From the NCBI GenBank assembly GCA_030685025.1, contig JAUXWC010000060.1, positions 1-38,865 on the forward strand: DNA of 38,865 bases, read 5' to 3'. The notes under the pieces are model-generated. The model was not told where the DNA came from. It searched no databases and saw nothing but the letters and a program-made list of their open reading frames with translations. The position numbers were made by a program, and so were the translations under genes. The DNA is from Rhodoferax sp. (GTDB taxonomy: Bacteria; Pseudomonadota; Gammaproteobacteria; Burkholderiales; Burkholderiaceae_C). Shown here piece by piece: positions 9,368 through 18,478 of the stretch; position 1 is the stretch's first letter, and each line of letters opens with the position of its first letter.

Positions 9368-12271
9368 ATGAACAGCCCCGCCGCCACTGCCTCTGCCGCC
9401 CTTGACACGACTCGCGCCAGGACATCGGCCAAGAACAACGAGCGTCCGCTGGTGGAAGACATCCGGCTGCTCGGACGGCTGCTGGGCGACGTGATCCGCG
9501 AACAGGAAGGCATGCCCGCGTTTGAGTTGATCGAACAAATTCGCAAGTTGTCGGTGGCGTTCCGGCGCGATGCCGACCACGAAGCCGATAAAACCCTCAA
9601 GAAGCTGCTCAAAGGCCTCAGCGGCGACCAGACCGTCAGCGTGATTCGCGCTTTCACTTACTTCAGCCACCTGGCCAACCTGGCCGAGGACCGGCACCAC
9701 ATCCGTCGGCGTGCCGTGCATGAGCGCGCCGGCGAAACCCAGGAGGGCAGCATTGCGGTCGCGTTGTCGCGCCTGCGCTGGGCCGGCATTGCACCCAAGA
9801 CCATCGCACAGACACTGCAGGGCAGCTTTGTCTCGCCGGTGCTGACCGCCCACCCGACCGAGGTGCAGCGCAAAAGCATTCTGGACGCCGAGCGCGAAAT
9901 CGCCCATTTGCTGCAAGCACGCGACGACATCAAGCTGCACGCGCAGGCCATCGACAGCCGCAAGGATGCCCTCACCCCGCGTGAACTCGCCGCCAACGAG
10001 GCCCAGATGCGCGCCCGCGTGATGCAGCTCTGGCAAACCCGCCTGCTGCGCTTTACCAAGCTCACCGTGTCCGACGAAATCGAAAACGCCCTGAGCTATT
10101 ACGAGACCACCTTTCTGCGCGAGATCCCCAAGCTTTATGCCGACCTGGAGGCCGAGCTGGGCCATCACCCGGTGCACAGCTTCCTGCGCATGGGACAGTG
10201 GAGCGGCGGCGACCGCGATGGCAATCCCAACGTCAGTGCCGACACCTTGAGCTACGCCATGCGCCGTCAAGCCGAGCTGGTGTTGCGGCACTATCTGACC
10301 GAGGTGCACTACCTCGGCGGTGAGTTGTCGGTATCGGCCATGCTGGCGCGTTGCAGCCCGCAGATGCAGGCGCTGGCGGAACGCTCGCCCGACACCAACG
10401 CGCACCGGCAGGACGAGCCCTACCGGCGCGCCCTGACCGGCATTTACGCGCGGCTGGCCGCCACCCTGAAGGACCTGACCGGCGGCGAGGCGGCACGCCA
10501 CGCGGTGGCGCCACAAAACGCCTATGTACGCTCCGACGAGTTCCTGGACGATCTGCGCACCATCAAGGCCTCGCTGCTGTCCAACCACGGCAGCGCGCTG
10601 GTCACGCAGCGCCTGAACCCGCTGCTGCGCGCGGTCGACGTGTTTGGTTTTCACCTGGCCACGGTGGACCTGCGCCAAAGCTCCGACAAACACGAAGAAG
10701 TGATCGCCGAACTGCTCGCCGCGGCGCGCGTCGAACCCCGCTACGCCCAGCTTGACGAGGCTGCCCGGCGCCAACTGCTGCTGGCCTTGCTGAGCGACCC
10801 GCGTGCCCTGCGCGTGCAGGGCACCACCTACAGCGCGCTGACACAAGGGGAACTGGCAATCTTCGAGGCCGCCAAACGCATGCGCGACAGTTATGGCGTG
10901 CAAGCGATTCGCCACTACATCATCAGTCACACCGAAACCGTCAGTGACCTGCTGGAAGTGTTGCTGCTGCAGAAGGAAGTCGGCTTGCTGGTTGGGCCAC
11001 TCGATCCCGCAATCGAGCCCGAACCGGTGCAGGGCCGCGCCAGCGCGGACCTGATCGTGGTGCCGCTGTTCGAGACCATCGAAGACCTGCGCAATGCGCC
11101 GGCCATCATGCGCGAGTTCTACGCCCTGCCCGGCATCAAGGAGTTGATCGCACGCGCCCGGCCCGACCAGTACCACGAGCAGGACATCATGTTGGGCTAC
11201 TCCGACAGCAACAAGGACGGCGGCATCTTCACCAGCAACTGGGAGCTGTACCGCGCCGAGATCGCGCTGGTCGAGCTGTTCGACGAGGTGGCCCGCAGTA
11301 GCAAGACCGGGCGCGGCATTGGCTTGAGGATGTTTCACGGTCGTGGCGGCACGGTGGGGCGTGGCGGTGGCCCCAGCTACCAGGCGATCCTGGCGCAACC
11401 GCCTGGCACCGTGCGCGGCCAGATCCGATTGACCGAGCAGGGCGAGGTAATCGGCTCCAAGTACGCCAACCCCGAGATCGGCCGGCGCAACCTGGAGACG
11501 CTGGTTGCCGCCACGCTGGAGGCCACGCTGCTGCAACCCACCAAGTCCGCGACGCCGGCCTACCTGGCTGCGGCGGCGGAGCTGTCGCAACTGAGCATGG
11601 CCAGCTACCGCGCATTGGTCTACGAAACGCCGGGTTTTGCCGACTACTTCTTCAGCGCCACGCCGCTGCGCGAAATCGCCGAGCTCAACATCGGCTCACG
11701 TCCGGCTTCGCGCAAAGCCTCGCACAAGATCGAAGACCTGCGTGCCATCCCCTGGGGTTTTAGTTGGGGCCAGTGTCGCCTGACGCTGCCCGGCTGGTAC
11801 GGTTTTGGCAGCGCGGTGGAGACGTTTCTCAAGCAAGGCGGCGCCAAGGCCCAGCCCGAGAAGGAGCGCCTGGCATTGCTGCAGAAGATGTGCAAGCAGT
11901 GGCCGTTCTTTCGCACGCTGCTGTCCAACATGGACATGGTGCTGGCCAAGAGCGACCTGGCGCTGGCCTCGCGCTACGCCGAGTTGGTGAGCGACGCGCG
12001 CCTGCGCCGGCGCGTGTTCGGCATGATCGAAGCCGAGTGGCACCGCACCGTGACCGCGCTGACCCTGATCACCGGCGACAGACAGCGCCTGGCCAACAAT
12101 GCCGCCCTGCAACGCTCGATCCGCCACCGCTTCCCCTACATCGACCCCTTGCACCACCTGCAAGTAGAACTGGTACGCCGTTACCGCGCGGGCCAGGCGG
12201 ACGAACGGGTGCAGCGCGGCATTCATATCTCGATCAACGGGATTGCGGCGGGGTTGCGCAACACTGGATGA
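9368..12271 (+). CDS. ppc: phosphoenolpyruvate carboxylase
   Basis: PEP carboxylase adds bicarbonate to PEP to make oxaloacetate and so refills the TCA cycle. The 967-aa protein carries every family hallmark. These are the catalytic-His motif [46 protein letters not shown], the mobile loop [19 protein letters not shown], the SRPASRK motif and the C-terminal RNTG. The ATG at 9368 gives the expected length; an in-frame TTG ten codons upstream is less likely. No clear terminator follows. Its plus-strand orientation between hemC and the algR-like gene interrupts an otherwise minus-strand block. Confidence 0.97.
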   Translation: MNSPAATASAALDTTRARTSAKNNERPLVEDIRLLGRLLGDVIREQEGMPAFELIEQIRKLSVAFRRDADHEADKTLKKLLKGLSGDQTVSVIRAFTYFSHLANLAEDRHHIRRRAVHERAGETQEGSIAVALSRLRWAGIAPKTIAQTLQGSFVSPVLTAHPTEVQRKSILDAEREIAHLLQARDDIKLHAQAIDSRKDALTPRELAANEAQMRARVMQLWQTRLLRFTKLTVSDEIENALSYYETTFLREIPKLYADLEAELGHHPVHSFLRMGQWSGGDRDGNPNVSADTLSYAMRRQAELVLRHYLTEVHYLGGELSVSAMLARCSPQMQALAERSPDTNAHRQDEPYRRALTGIYARLAATLKDLTGGEAARHAVAPQNAYVRSDEFLDDLRTIKASLLSNHGSALVTQRLNPLLRAVDVFGFHLATVDLRQSSDKHEEVIAELLAAARVEPRYAQLDEAARRQLLLALLSDPRALRVQGTTYSALTQGELAIFEAAKRMRDSYGVQAIRHYIISHTETVSDLLEVLLLQKEVGLLVGPLDPAIEPEPVQGRASADLIVVPLFETIEDLRNAPAIMREFYALPGIKELIARARPDQYHEQDIMLGYSDSNKDGGIFTSNWELYRAEIALVELFDEVARSSKTGRGIGLRMFHGRGGTVGRGGGPSYQAILAQPPGTVRGQIRLTEQGEVIGSKYANPEIGRRNLETLVAATLEATLLQPTKSATPAYLAAAAELSQLSMASYRALVYETPGFADYFFSATPLREIAELNIGSRPASRKASHKIEDLRAIPWGFSWGQCRLTLPGWYGFGSAVETFLKQGGAKAQPEKERLALLQKMCKQWPFFRTLLSNMDMVLAKSDLALASRYAELVSDARLRRRVFGMIEAEWHRTVTALTLITGDRQRLANNAALQRSIRHRFPYIDPLHHLQVELVRRYRAGQADERVQRGIHISINGIAAGLRNTG

Positions 12272-12860
12272 TGTGCATCGCGTTTGGGTAGTTGATGGCG
12301 AACCCGTGAGGTGAGGCAAGGCAACTCCACGCAACCGTGCAGGCGAACGCACCGGGCGTCCGTGTCGGCGCGCCTGCGCGCTCGCGGGCGGCGGCTTGTG
12401 GTGCGCCAAGGGGTGTGCGCGAACACCTTGGCTGGCGTGCAAGCTCTGTGGCAGCCGCGAATTGGCTCCGGCGCGCCGGCACAGCCACCCGGCACGTCTG
12501 CGGGCTTGGATTGGTGGGGGAAGAGGAATGCCAATCGGAATAGGTCCATTCCGAGCGCATTGCTGGCAAGAAATGGCTCGGGAAGGGCATGAAAATTGGC
12601 GATTCGGCCGGGGTACAGTCTGGGAGAAAATGGGTTTGTGGGCTCGAACCTGACCACTCTTGTCAGAGGTTTCCACCGTTGCGCGAAGGATGACGACGTT
12701 CTGCAAAGATGTTCCTGATCAGGTCGATTTCAACGGTTACGATTGCCGTGATTCCCCTCACCATCGTGACACTTTGTTGCCGCAGCCCGCAGTCCTCTTG
12801 TCAGGTCGCGGTCCGCTTGGGTCGGGGAAGTCTCTTTCATTCGTTAAGCCCCAATCTCAC
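12272..12860. other. intergenic region between ppc and the EVE/HNH gene
   Basis: 589 bp without a convincing gene. It shifts from core-like G+C-rich sequence to more A+T-rich DNA near 12540 onward, and holds one clean hairpin, CGGAAT (12536-12541) with ATTCCG (12548-12553). An open frame continues from the downstream gene back to a TTG at 12660, but its translation there lacks protein-like character. I see no IS ends, tRNA or repeat. Confidence 0.5.
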
Positions 12861-14054
12861 ATGCACGCTGTAACTCTGTTTCACGCAACCAAAGCGACAT
12901 TCCATGAGTTCACGCCGATTCAGGTGCAGGTGCTTCAGGCTCTTCTGTTGTCTGCAGATCACTCATCGAGCGCAGGGCAGCTTCAAACTCTTCTTGGTCT
13001 GACAGCGGTGGTGCAGGTCAATGCGGCAATCGGGCAGGCTGGTCGCAAGGTTTACAAGGCGCTCGGCAGGCACCCGGATGGCATCGAAGATGGTCACTTC
13101 GAGTGGTGGCATATGCTTGCGACGGGGAAACACTCAGTGCGGAACGGCTTCGTCTGGACGCTTCGACCAGAAGTCAGTGCCGCACTTGAAGATTGCGGCC
13201 TTCGCAGTGCGGGACAACAAATGGCCGAGGAGCTTGGGCCGCAAGAGTTGTCGTCCTACCTCTTTCTCTGGAACCCGAACAAAGACACGCGCTCGTTTCG
13301 TGGCTACGAGCAGGTCGTGGCAGACGCAAGCGTCGGCAAGTCTTACGTCACGAGGTGGATATGTCCATCGCAACGGCCACGGCCTGGTGACATTGCCTAC
13401 ATGCAACGTACCGGCCCAAAAAACAACGGGGTCTTCGCGCGCGGCGTCGTGACGCAAGGCGCCCATTCGCAAGATGATGGAATGCAGGTTGTCTGCCTGA
13501 GCCTTGACGAATTTCTGCCCGTCGGAAGCGAACTCTCGCGAGCTCGAATCATTGCTCATTCAGACTACACCTCGACATGGAGTCCAATGGCATCTGGCAA
13601 TGTGATCCCGGAACGGATACTTGCTGCTATCGAAACACTCTGGCCGCCTTCAACAACTATTGAGCCGATACCCCTGATAGACACCGACGCGTTCGACGTC
13701 GAGGAATTAGTTGGACTAGAAGGCGAAGTACTCCATCGCATGATTCGTCATCACAAACGGGAGCGCTACCTGCGCGATCGCAAGATTGCTGATGTCCTCG
13801 GAAGTAGGGGGTCCCTCGCTTGCCAAGTTCCGGGGTGCGGCTTTGACTTTGCCCGCGCGTACGGAACCCTTGGCGAGGGCTACGCTCACGTACACCACCT
13901 CCTACCCTTGGCCCAGCGTGACTCTGCGCAGCCAACGTCGCTGTCTGATCTGGCGGTCGTCTGTGCCAACTGCCATGCAATGATTCATCGCGGTGGGGAG
14001 TCGCGCGAGCTCGGATCTCTGATCGGTTCACGCAAGGAGTCCGGTAGCCCTTGA
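12861..14054 (+). CDS. putative modification-dependent (type IV) restriction endonuclease: EVE-like plus HNH domains
   Basis: 397-aa protein. Residues 1-115 form an N-terminal domain of unknown type, possibly a winged-helix-like regulatory or DNA-contact module. Residues about 132-235 resemble an EVE/PUA-like domain (SYLFLWNPNKD, then YVTRWICPSQRPRPGDIAYMQRTG and GVFARGVV), the fold that reads modified cytosine. Residues about 320-378 form a zinc-bound HNH nuclease: C321/C326, HVHH at 343-346, and CANCHAMIHR with C368, C371, H372 and H376. EVE-HNH fusions are known modification-dependent nucleases that cut DNA containing 5mC/5hmC, so defence against modified phage DNA is inferred. The ATG at 12861 is where protein-like sequence begins; a weak ribosome-binding site makes this uncertain. 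Base composition is lower in G+C than ppc or argH, which suggests transfer. Confidence 0.75.
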   Translation: MHAVTLFHATKATFHEFTPIQVQVLQALLLSADHSSSAGQLQTLLGLTAVVQVNAAIGQAGRKVYKALGRHPDGIEDGHFEWWHMLATGKHSVRNGFVWTLRPEVSAALEDCGLRSAGQQMAEELGPQELSSYLFLWNPNKDTRSFRGYEQVVADASVGKSYVTRWICPSQRPRPGDIAYMQRTGPKNNGVFARGVVTQGAHSQDDGMQVVCLSLDEFLPVGSELSRARIIAHSDYTSTWSPMASGNVIPERILAAIETLWPPSTTIEPIPLIDTDAFDVEELVGLEGEVLHRMIRHHKRERYLRDRKIADVLGSRGSLACQVPGCGFDFARAYGTLGEGYAHVHHLLPLAQRDSAQPTSLSDLAVVCANCHAMIHRGGESRELGSLIGSRKESGSP

Positions 14055-14188
14055 ACTGTCCGAACTTATGCGCCTACTGGCGCGGCCACTCCGTCACTCA
14101 GCAAGGTCTGCCCCAGAATACCGGACTTTGGGACTGTCGCCACGAATGCGCATCAGCGGCAACCTCTCACAAGTCAACCCGAAGCAGC

Positions 14189-14611
14189 CTACTTCCCCGC
14201 CTCCACCTTCACCCGCCCATTCGACGCTTCCCCAAACATCTCCGGCGCGTACATCGCCTCCACCCGCGTCGGCGGCAGCGAGAACTCGCCGACGTTGTTC
14301 AGGCGGATCGTGTATTCCATCTTCACCACGCCCTTGGGCATGAACTCGTAGTAGCAGCGGAAGGTCTCGAAGCTGCGTTCTTCGAAGGCCGGCCAGCCTT
14401 CGCCGTCACGCTTTTCGTCTTTGGTGGCGATCTCGCTGTCGCGGCCCAGGCCTCCCCCGAGGATGGCGCCGTCAGGCACCGGGTCGGTGATGACGGCCCA
14501 GGTCATGTCGGCGCTGGCGTTTACCTCCAGCGTGATGCGCAACACGTCGCCACGTGTGTAGCTGCCGGCGGGTAGGGCCTTGTTGGCTTGTTCCACCGAG
14601 GTCACGGTGCG
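14189..14611 (-). pseudogene. 3' remnant of an alpha-2-macroglobulin family gene
   Basis: The last roughly 140 codons plus TAG stop of an a2m gene, on the minus strand. The translation from RTVTSVEQANK to the stop is nearly the same as the C-terminus of the intact gene at 31392-37385 (matching TRGDVLRITLEVNASADM, MPKGVVKMEYTIRLNNVG and PPTRVEAMYAPEMFGEA), with scattered substitutions. Upstream of about 14611 homology stops abruptly, so no start, signal peptide or thioester region is present. A frame can be extended to an ATG at 14638, but that sequence is unrelated. It is a non-functional fragment left by rearrangement or partial duplication. Confidence 0.88.
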
Positions 14612-14775
14612 AGTGCCGCGACTGCTGCCGAAGGGCAAGATGGGTCGCAGCCGGTCGTAGCGGTTCGAGTGTCAGGGCACACACGCCGGCTGGCCGCTGC
14701 GCGCGAGCGACGAGAACGGACTTCCCTTTGTTGATCTTTCCGGAATTGATGGCACAAGCCAACGAGACTTCAACC

Positions 14776-14864
14776 CCGTCATCGCGAGGCCGACAGGCCG
14801 TGGCGATCCATGTTGGCGTGCGTAGGTGGATTGCCGCGTCGGCTGCGCCTCCTCGCAATGACGG
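14776..14864. repeat. MITE-like palindromic intergenic repeat
   Basis: An 89-bp element with 14-bp terminal inverted repeats: CCGTCATCGCGAGG (14776-14789) and CCTCGCAATGACGG (14851-14864), one mismatch. A second inner inverted pair, CGTGGCGATCCATG against GGTGGATTGCCGCG, lies inside. The ends match the common bacterial CGTCATTGCGAG...GCAATCC palindromic repeat type scattered in many genomes. It has no coding capacity and is probably mobilised in trans or a relic. It lies between the a2m remnant and the AlgR-like gene. Confidence 0.7.
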
Positions 14865-15017
14865 CAATCTCCATCGTGAATTGTGGAACACTCAACAATT
14901 AACCCAATTCCGCCTCCGGCGCTCGGAACTCGTGGCCTGAGTTCTTCCCGAGCCAACCACAGATTTCAACCGTCCCCGGTTGACCCGTTGCCGGACACCA
15001 GAAGCAAAATGAGGCCC

Positions 15018-15049
15018 CCCTTTCCGCCCTGGCGAGGGTGGAAAGGGGT
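15018..15049. repeat. strong G+C-rich hairpin
   Basis: A 14-position stem, CCCCTTTCC-G-CCCT (15018-15031) with AGGG-T-GGAAAGGGG (15036-15049), around a GGCG loop; the only non-Watson-Crick pair is a G-T. It lies about 60 bp downstream of the AlgR-like stop and has no T-run on either side. It may be a transcript-end stabiliser, or part of an interspersed repeat with neighbouring C/T-rich sequence. Confidence 0.45.
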
Positions 15050-15069
15050 TGGGGGATAGGGGGTGTGTT

Positions 15070-15094
15070 AAAAAAAGCGTTGGTGCCGCGCACC
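15070..15094 (-). terminator. candidate terminator after the AlgR-like gene
   Basis: Read on the minus strand, GGTGC-GCG-GCACC (15094 to 15082) is followed after AACGC by seven T residues (15076-15070). It begins 15 nt after the stop at 15109. The stem is short and the T-run is offset by five bases, so efficiency is uncertain. Confidence 0.5.
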
Positions 15095-15108
15095 CCAAGA
15101 ACGAGAAA

Positions 15109-15849
15109 CTACGAAGCAATCACCTCCCGCACCGCCGCCAGTTGCCGCCGCGACACCGCCAACAACTCGTCGATGCCGTTGAGCCGCACCGCCCAGCCTT
15201 CGCCTTCATCGACGTCGAAGTGTTTTTCCAGCGCCCGCACTGCGCGCCGGGCGATCAGGGCGTTGCGGTGGATGCGCAGGAAGCTGGCGCGGTAACGATC
15301 TTCGAGCTCACTCAAGGAGCCATCCAGGATGTAGCTCTTGGTGACGGTGCGCACCGTCACGTACTTCAGCTCAGCCTTGAAGTAGAGCACCTGCGATAGC
15401 GGCACACGTTCGGTCCGTCCCCGGTCCTGGATGATCAGCACCTCTTCAGGCTCGTCGACCTTGGCGCCCTGCCTGGACTGAATAGTTCGCTCCACTTTTT
15501 GTAGCGCAATTTGCAGCCGCTCAAGCCGCACCGGCTTGGTCAGGTAGTCGGCCGCCTCCAGCTCGAAGGCCTGCACGGCGTGCTCGGCGTGCGCGGTCAC
15601 GAACACCACCGCTGGCGGATTGGGCAGGGTGCGCAAGGTCTGGGCCAGCGTCAGGCCATCGGCACCGGGCATGTGGATGTCAAGCAGAGCCAGATCGAAG
15701 TGCTGGCGACGCAAAGCCTCAACCGCCTGAGTCGCGTTGGCGGCCTCGCCGTCCACCAGGGCGGCGGGCGCGCTGCAGTCGCCCAGCAGCGTGCGCAAGC
15801 GCGCGCGGGCCAGCGGCTCATCGTCGACGATCAGGACCTTCAGACTCAT
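15109..15849 (-). CDS. LytTR-family response regulator (AlgR-like)
   Basis: 246-aa DNA-binding response regulator. The receiver domain (1 to about 120) starts SLKVLIVDDEPLARARL, with phosphoacceptor D57 in LALLDIHMPGADGL and the switch segments FVTAHAEHAV and DYLTKPV. A LytTR DNA-binding domain (about 145-245) carries VLYFKAELKYVTVRT and SFLRIHRNALI. It is the partner of the kinase directly upstream (stop at 15869). AAGGAG lies just upstream, serving either ATG 15849 or ATG 15855. An AlgZ-AlgR pair next to argH and the hem genes is the arrangement known in Pseudomonas; the target genes here are unknown. Confidence 0.9.
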   Translation of the reverse strand: MSLKVLIVDDEPLARARLRTLLGDCSAPAALVDGEAANATQAVEALRRQHFDLALLDIHMPGADGLTLAQTLRTLPNPPAVVFVTAHAEHAVQAFELEAADYLTKPVRLERLQIALQKVERTIQSRQGAKVDEPEEVLIIQDRGRTERVPLSQVLYFKAELKYVTVRTVTKSYILDGSLSELEDRYRASFLRIHRNALIARRAVRALEKHFDVDEGEGWAVRLNGIDELLAVSRRQLAAVREVIAS

Positions 15850-15868
15850 GCCCATGTCTCTCCTTGCC

Positions 15869-16906
15869 TCACAGTGGCACCTCGATACGCACCTGGTAGA
15901 CGCCATTCTTGAGGGCGCTTTGGAACTGCCCCTGCACATCATGCAACAGACTCAAGCGATCGCGCACATTGCTCAAAGCCACGCCATTGCCGGGTTCACC
16001 AGATCCGGCCGGCACGGTGTTGGTGACCTTGATCACCACCGTGGAGCCGCGCCGCTGCGTCGAGATACGAATATCGGCGCCGCTCGGGCAGGGCTCGACA
16101 CCATGCTTGACGGCGTTCTCCACCAAGGGCTGCAACAGCATCGGCGGCAGCCGAGCCTTCTCGGCACTGGAATCCAGACTCCACTCGACCCGCAGGCGTT
16201 CGCCAAAGCGCACCGCTTCGATGTCCAGGTAGCGCCGCGCCAAGGTGATTTCTTCGGCCAGAGTGACTGATTCGCCGTGGTCAACCAGAGCATGGCGAAA
16301 CAGGTCACTCAGGTCTTCGAGCAGCGTCTCGGCCTTGGCCGGCTCCGCGCGCACCAGCGCGATGGCGCTGTTGAGGGTATTGAACAGGAAGTGCGGGCGG
16401 ATGCGCGCCTGCAGCTCCGACAGGCGCGCCGCCGTGGCCGCCGGCATTTGCCCGCGCGCGCGCAACACCAACGCCGCCACCAGCGCCGAGGCCAGCAGCA
16501 AACCCGAAAACGCGCTGGCCACCCACGGGGCGGACTCCAGCAATCCCACCAGCCACAGCACGGCGGCGCAGAACAGGCCGGCAACCGCGCCCAGGGCCGC
16601 ACCCGCCAGGTACTGCACCCGGCTGGGCAAGCGCGCCAGCACGTTCTTGAGGCTGCACGCCGAAATCAGCCACAGCAAGGTGGCCGGCAGGGTACCGCCG
16701 GTCAGCAGGGACAGGCGCACCAGCCACTCCACCGGACTGCCGGCCATGAACATCGCCGCCACCGCCACTACCGCCTCCACCACAAACACCGCGCGCAACA
16801 CCACACCGACGTGACAGGCGTCAAACACCAGCGCGCTGTCGGCCGGCCGCGCAGTCGGCGGCACGGACAGGTCAGCGAAGGCCGATAGAATTTGGGTGTC
16901 TTTCAT
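15869..16906 (-). CDS. LytS/AlgZ-type sensor histidine kinase
   Basis: 345-aa membrane kinase. Four or so hydrophobic helices occupy about 30-160. A His_kinase domain of the LytS family follows: phospho-acceptor motif RIRPHFLFNTLNSAIALV, then the ATPase N-box MLLQPLVENAVKHGVEP and glycine-rich GNGVALSNVRDRL. No periplasmic sensor domain is evident; the signal may be sensed in the membrane. ATG 16906 was chosen over a GTG at 16936 because sequence before it is not family-like. It is cotranscribed with the AlgR-like regulator and divergent from argH. Confidence 0.9.
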   Translation of the reverse strand: MKDTQILSAFADLSVPPTARPADSALVFDACHVGVVLRAVFVVEAVVAVAAMFMAGSPVEWLVRLSLLTGGTLPATLLWLISACSLKNVLARLPSRVQYLAGAALGAVAGLFCAAVLWLVGLLESAPWVASAFSGLLLASALVAALVLRARGQMPAATAARLSELQARIRPHFLFNTLNSAIALVRAEPAKAETLLEDLSDLFRHALVDHGESVTLAEEITLARRYLDIEAVRFGERLRVEWSLDSSAEKARLPPMLLQPLVENAVKHGVEPCPSGADIRISTQRRGSTVVIKVTNTVPAGSGEPGNGVALSNVRDRLSLLHDVQGQFQSALKNGVYQVRIEVPL

Positions 16907-17012
16907 CACAAACCAGGTTCGTGGCTTTGCCGCCACCGAAGCCGATTATTGATGATCTCCCGTCCCAACTCAACGAGGGCACGCGCACCCCACCCTGCGC
17001 GGCCAATCCCAC

Positions 17013-18467
17013 ATGCCAAAGAACCAATTCGACAAGAAGTCCCAAGCCTGGTCGGCGCTGTTCTCCGAGCCAATGAGCGATCTGGTCAAACGCTACACCG
17101 CCAGCGTGTTCTTTGACAAACGCTTGTGGCACGCGGACATCGCCGGCTCGCTGGCGCATGCCGAGATGCTGGCGGCGCAAAACATCATCAGCGCGGCCGA
17201 CCTGACGTCCATCCAGAGCGGCATGGCCCAGATCAGTGCCGAAATCGAGGCCGGCAGCTTCGAGTGGAAGCTTGACCTGGAGGACGTACACCTCAACATC
17301 GAGGCGCGCCTGACGCAACTGGTGGGCGACGCCGGCAAACGCCTGCACACCGGGCGCAGCCGCAACGACCAGGTAGCCACCGACGTGCGCCTGTGGCTGC
17401 GTGGCGAGATCGACACCATCGGCGCGTTGCTGACCGATCTGCAACGAGCCCTGTTAACGGTGGCCGAACACCACGTTGACGTGATCATGCCGGGCTTCAC
17501 CCACCTGCAGGTGGCGCAGCCGGTGAGCTTTGGCCACCACATGTTGGCGTATCTGGAGATGTTCGCGCGCGACGCCGAGCGCATGCTCGATGTGCGCAAG
17601 CGCGTCAACTACCTGCCGCTGGGCGCGGCCGCCCTGGCAGGCACCAGCTACCCACTGGACCGCGAACGCGTGGCCCGCGCTCTCGGCATGGTGGATGTGA
17701 ACGGGTCCCCCGTGGTCTGCCAGAACAGTCTGGACGCCGTGAGCGACCGCGACTTCGCCATCGAATTCACGGCCGCCGCCGCGCTGGTGATGGTGCACAT
17801 CAGCCGGCTGAGCGAAGAGTTGATTCTATGGATGAGCCAGAACTTCGGCTTCATCAAAATCGCCGACCGCTTCACCACCGGCAGCTCCATCATGCCGCAG
17901 AAGAAGAACCCCGACGTGCCGGAGCTCGCGCGCGGCAAGACCGGCCGCGTGGTGGGCCACCTGATGGCCCTGATCACCCTGATGAAGGGCCAACCGCTGG
18001 CCTACAACAAGGACAACCAGGAAGACAAGGAGCCGCTGTTCGACACCGTGGACACACTCAAGGACACGCTGCGCATCTTCGCCGAGATGGTCGGCGGGCA
18101 GGTCAATCCCGACAGCGGCAAGCTCGAAGGCGGCATCACGGTGAATGCCGTGGCCATGGAGCAGGCCGCGCTCAAGGGCTACGCCACCGCCACCGACCTG
18201 GCCGACTACCTGGTGAAGAAGGGCCTGCCCTTTCGCGACGCGCACGAAACCGTGGCGCACGCGGTGAAGGCCGCCATCAGCCACAGCGTCGACCTGTCCG
18301 AACTACCGCTGACCGTGCTACAGCAGTTCAACCCGAACATCGAGAAAGACGTGTACGACGTGTTGTCGCTGCGCGGCTCGCTGCATGCGCGCAACACCCT
18401 GGGCGGCACCGCGCCAGCGCAAGTGCGCGCGCAGATTGCGCGGCAGCGGGCGCGACTGGGCGGCTGA
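17013..18467 (+). CDS. argH: argininosuccinate lyase
   Basis: Last step of arginine synthesis: splits argininosuccinate into arginine and fumarate. The 484-aa protein belongs to the fumarase/aspartase superfamily. It contains [22 protein letters not shown], the catalytic-His segment [12 protein letters not shown], and the signature [12 protein letters not shown] starting at residue 290, followed by [18 protein letters not shown]. The start [20 protein letters not shown] is typical of betaproteobacteria, although no clear ribosome-binding site precedes it. Only 11 nt separate its stop from that of the convergent chemotaxis gene. Confidence 0.97.
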   Translation: MPKNQFDKKSQAWSALFSEPMSDLVKRYTASVFFDKRLWHADIAGSLAHAEMLAAQNIISAADLTSIQSGMAQISAEIEAGSFEWKLDLEDVHLNIEARLTQLVGDAGKRLHTGRSRNDQVATDVRLWLRGEIDTIGALLTDLQRALLTVAEHHVDVIMPGFTHLQVAQPVSFGHHMLAYLEMFARDAERMLDVRKRVNYLPLGAAALAGTSYPLDRERVARALGMVDVNGSPVVCQNSLDAVSDRDFAIEFTAAAALVMVHISRLSEELILWMSQNFGFIKIADRFTTGSSIMPQKKNPDVPELARGKTGRVVGHLMALITLMKGQPLAYNKDNQEDKEPLFDTVDTLKDTLRIFAEMVGGQVNPDSGKLEGGITVNAVAMEQAALKGYATATDLADYLVKKGLPFRDAHETVAHAVKAAISHSVDLSELPLTVLQQFNPNIEKDVYDVLSLRGSLHARNTLGGTAPAQVRAQIARQRARLGG

Positions 18468-18478
18468 GCGGCGCAGCC

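Noticed and set aside
9260-11590. A 776-codon open frame opposite ppc
   Set aside because: Same shadow effect; the ppc frame has every family motif and the antisense frame has none.
12620-12660. tRNA-like T-arm (GGTTCGAGCC on the minus strand)
   Set aside because: No 5-bp T-stem, acceptor stem or anticodon arm can be formed around it.
12660-12860. Extending the EVE/HNH protein upstream to TTG 12660
   Set aside because: The added 67 residues look non-coding. They contain a GPLGSGKS string that mimics a P-loop, but no NTPase domain follows.
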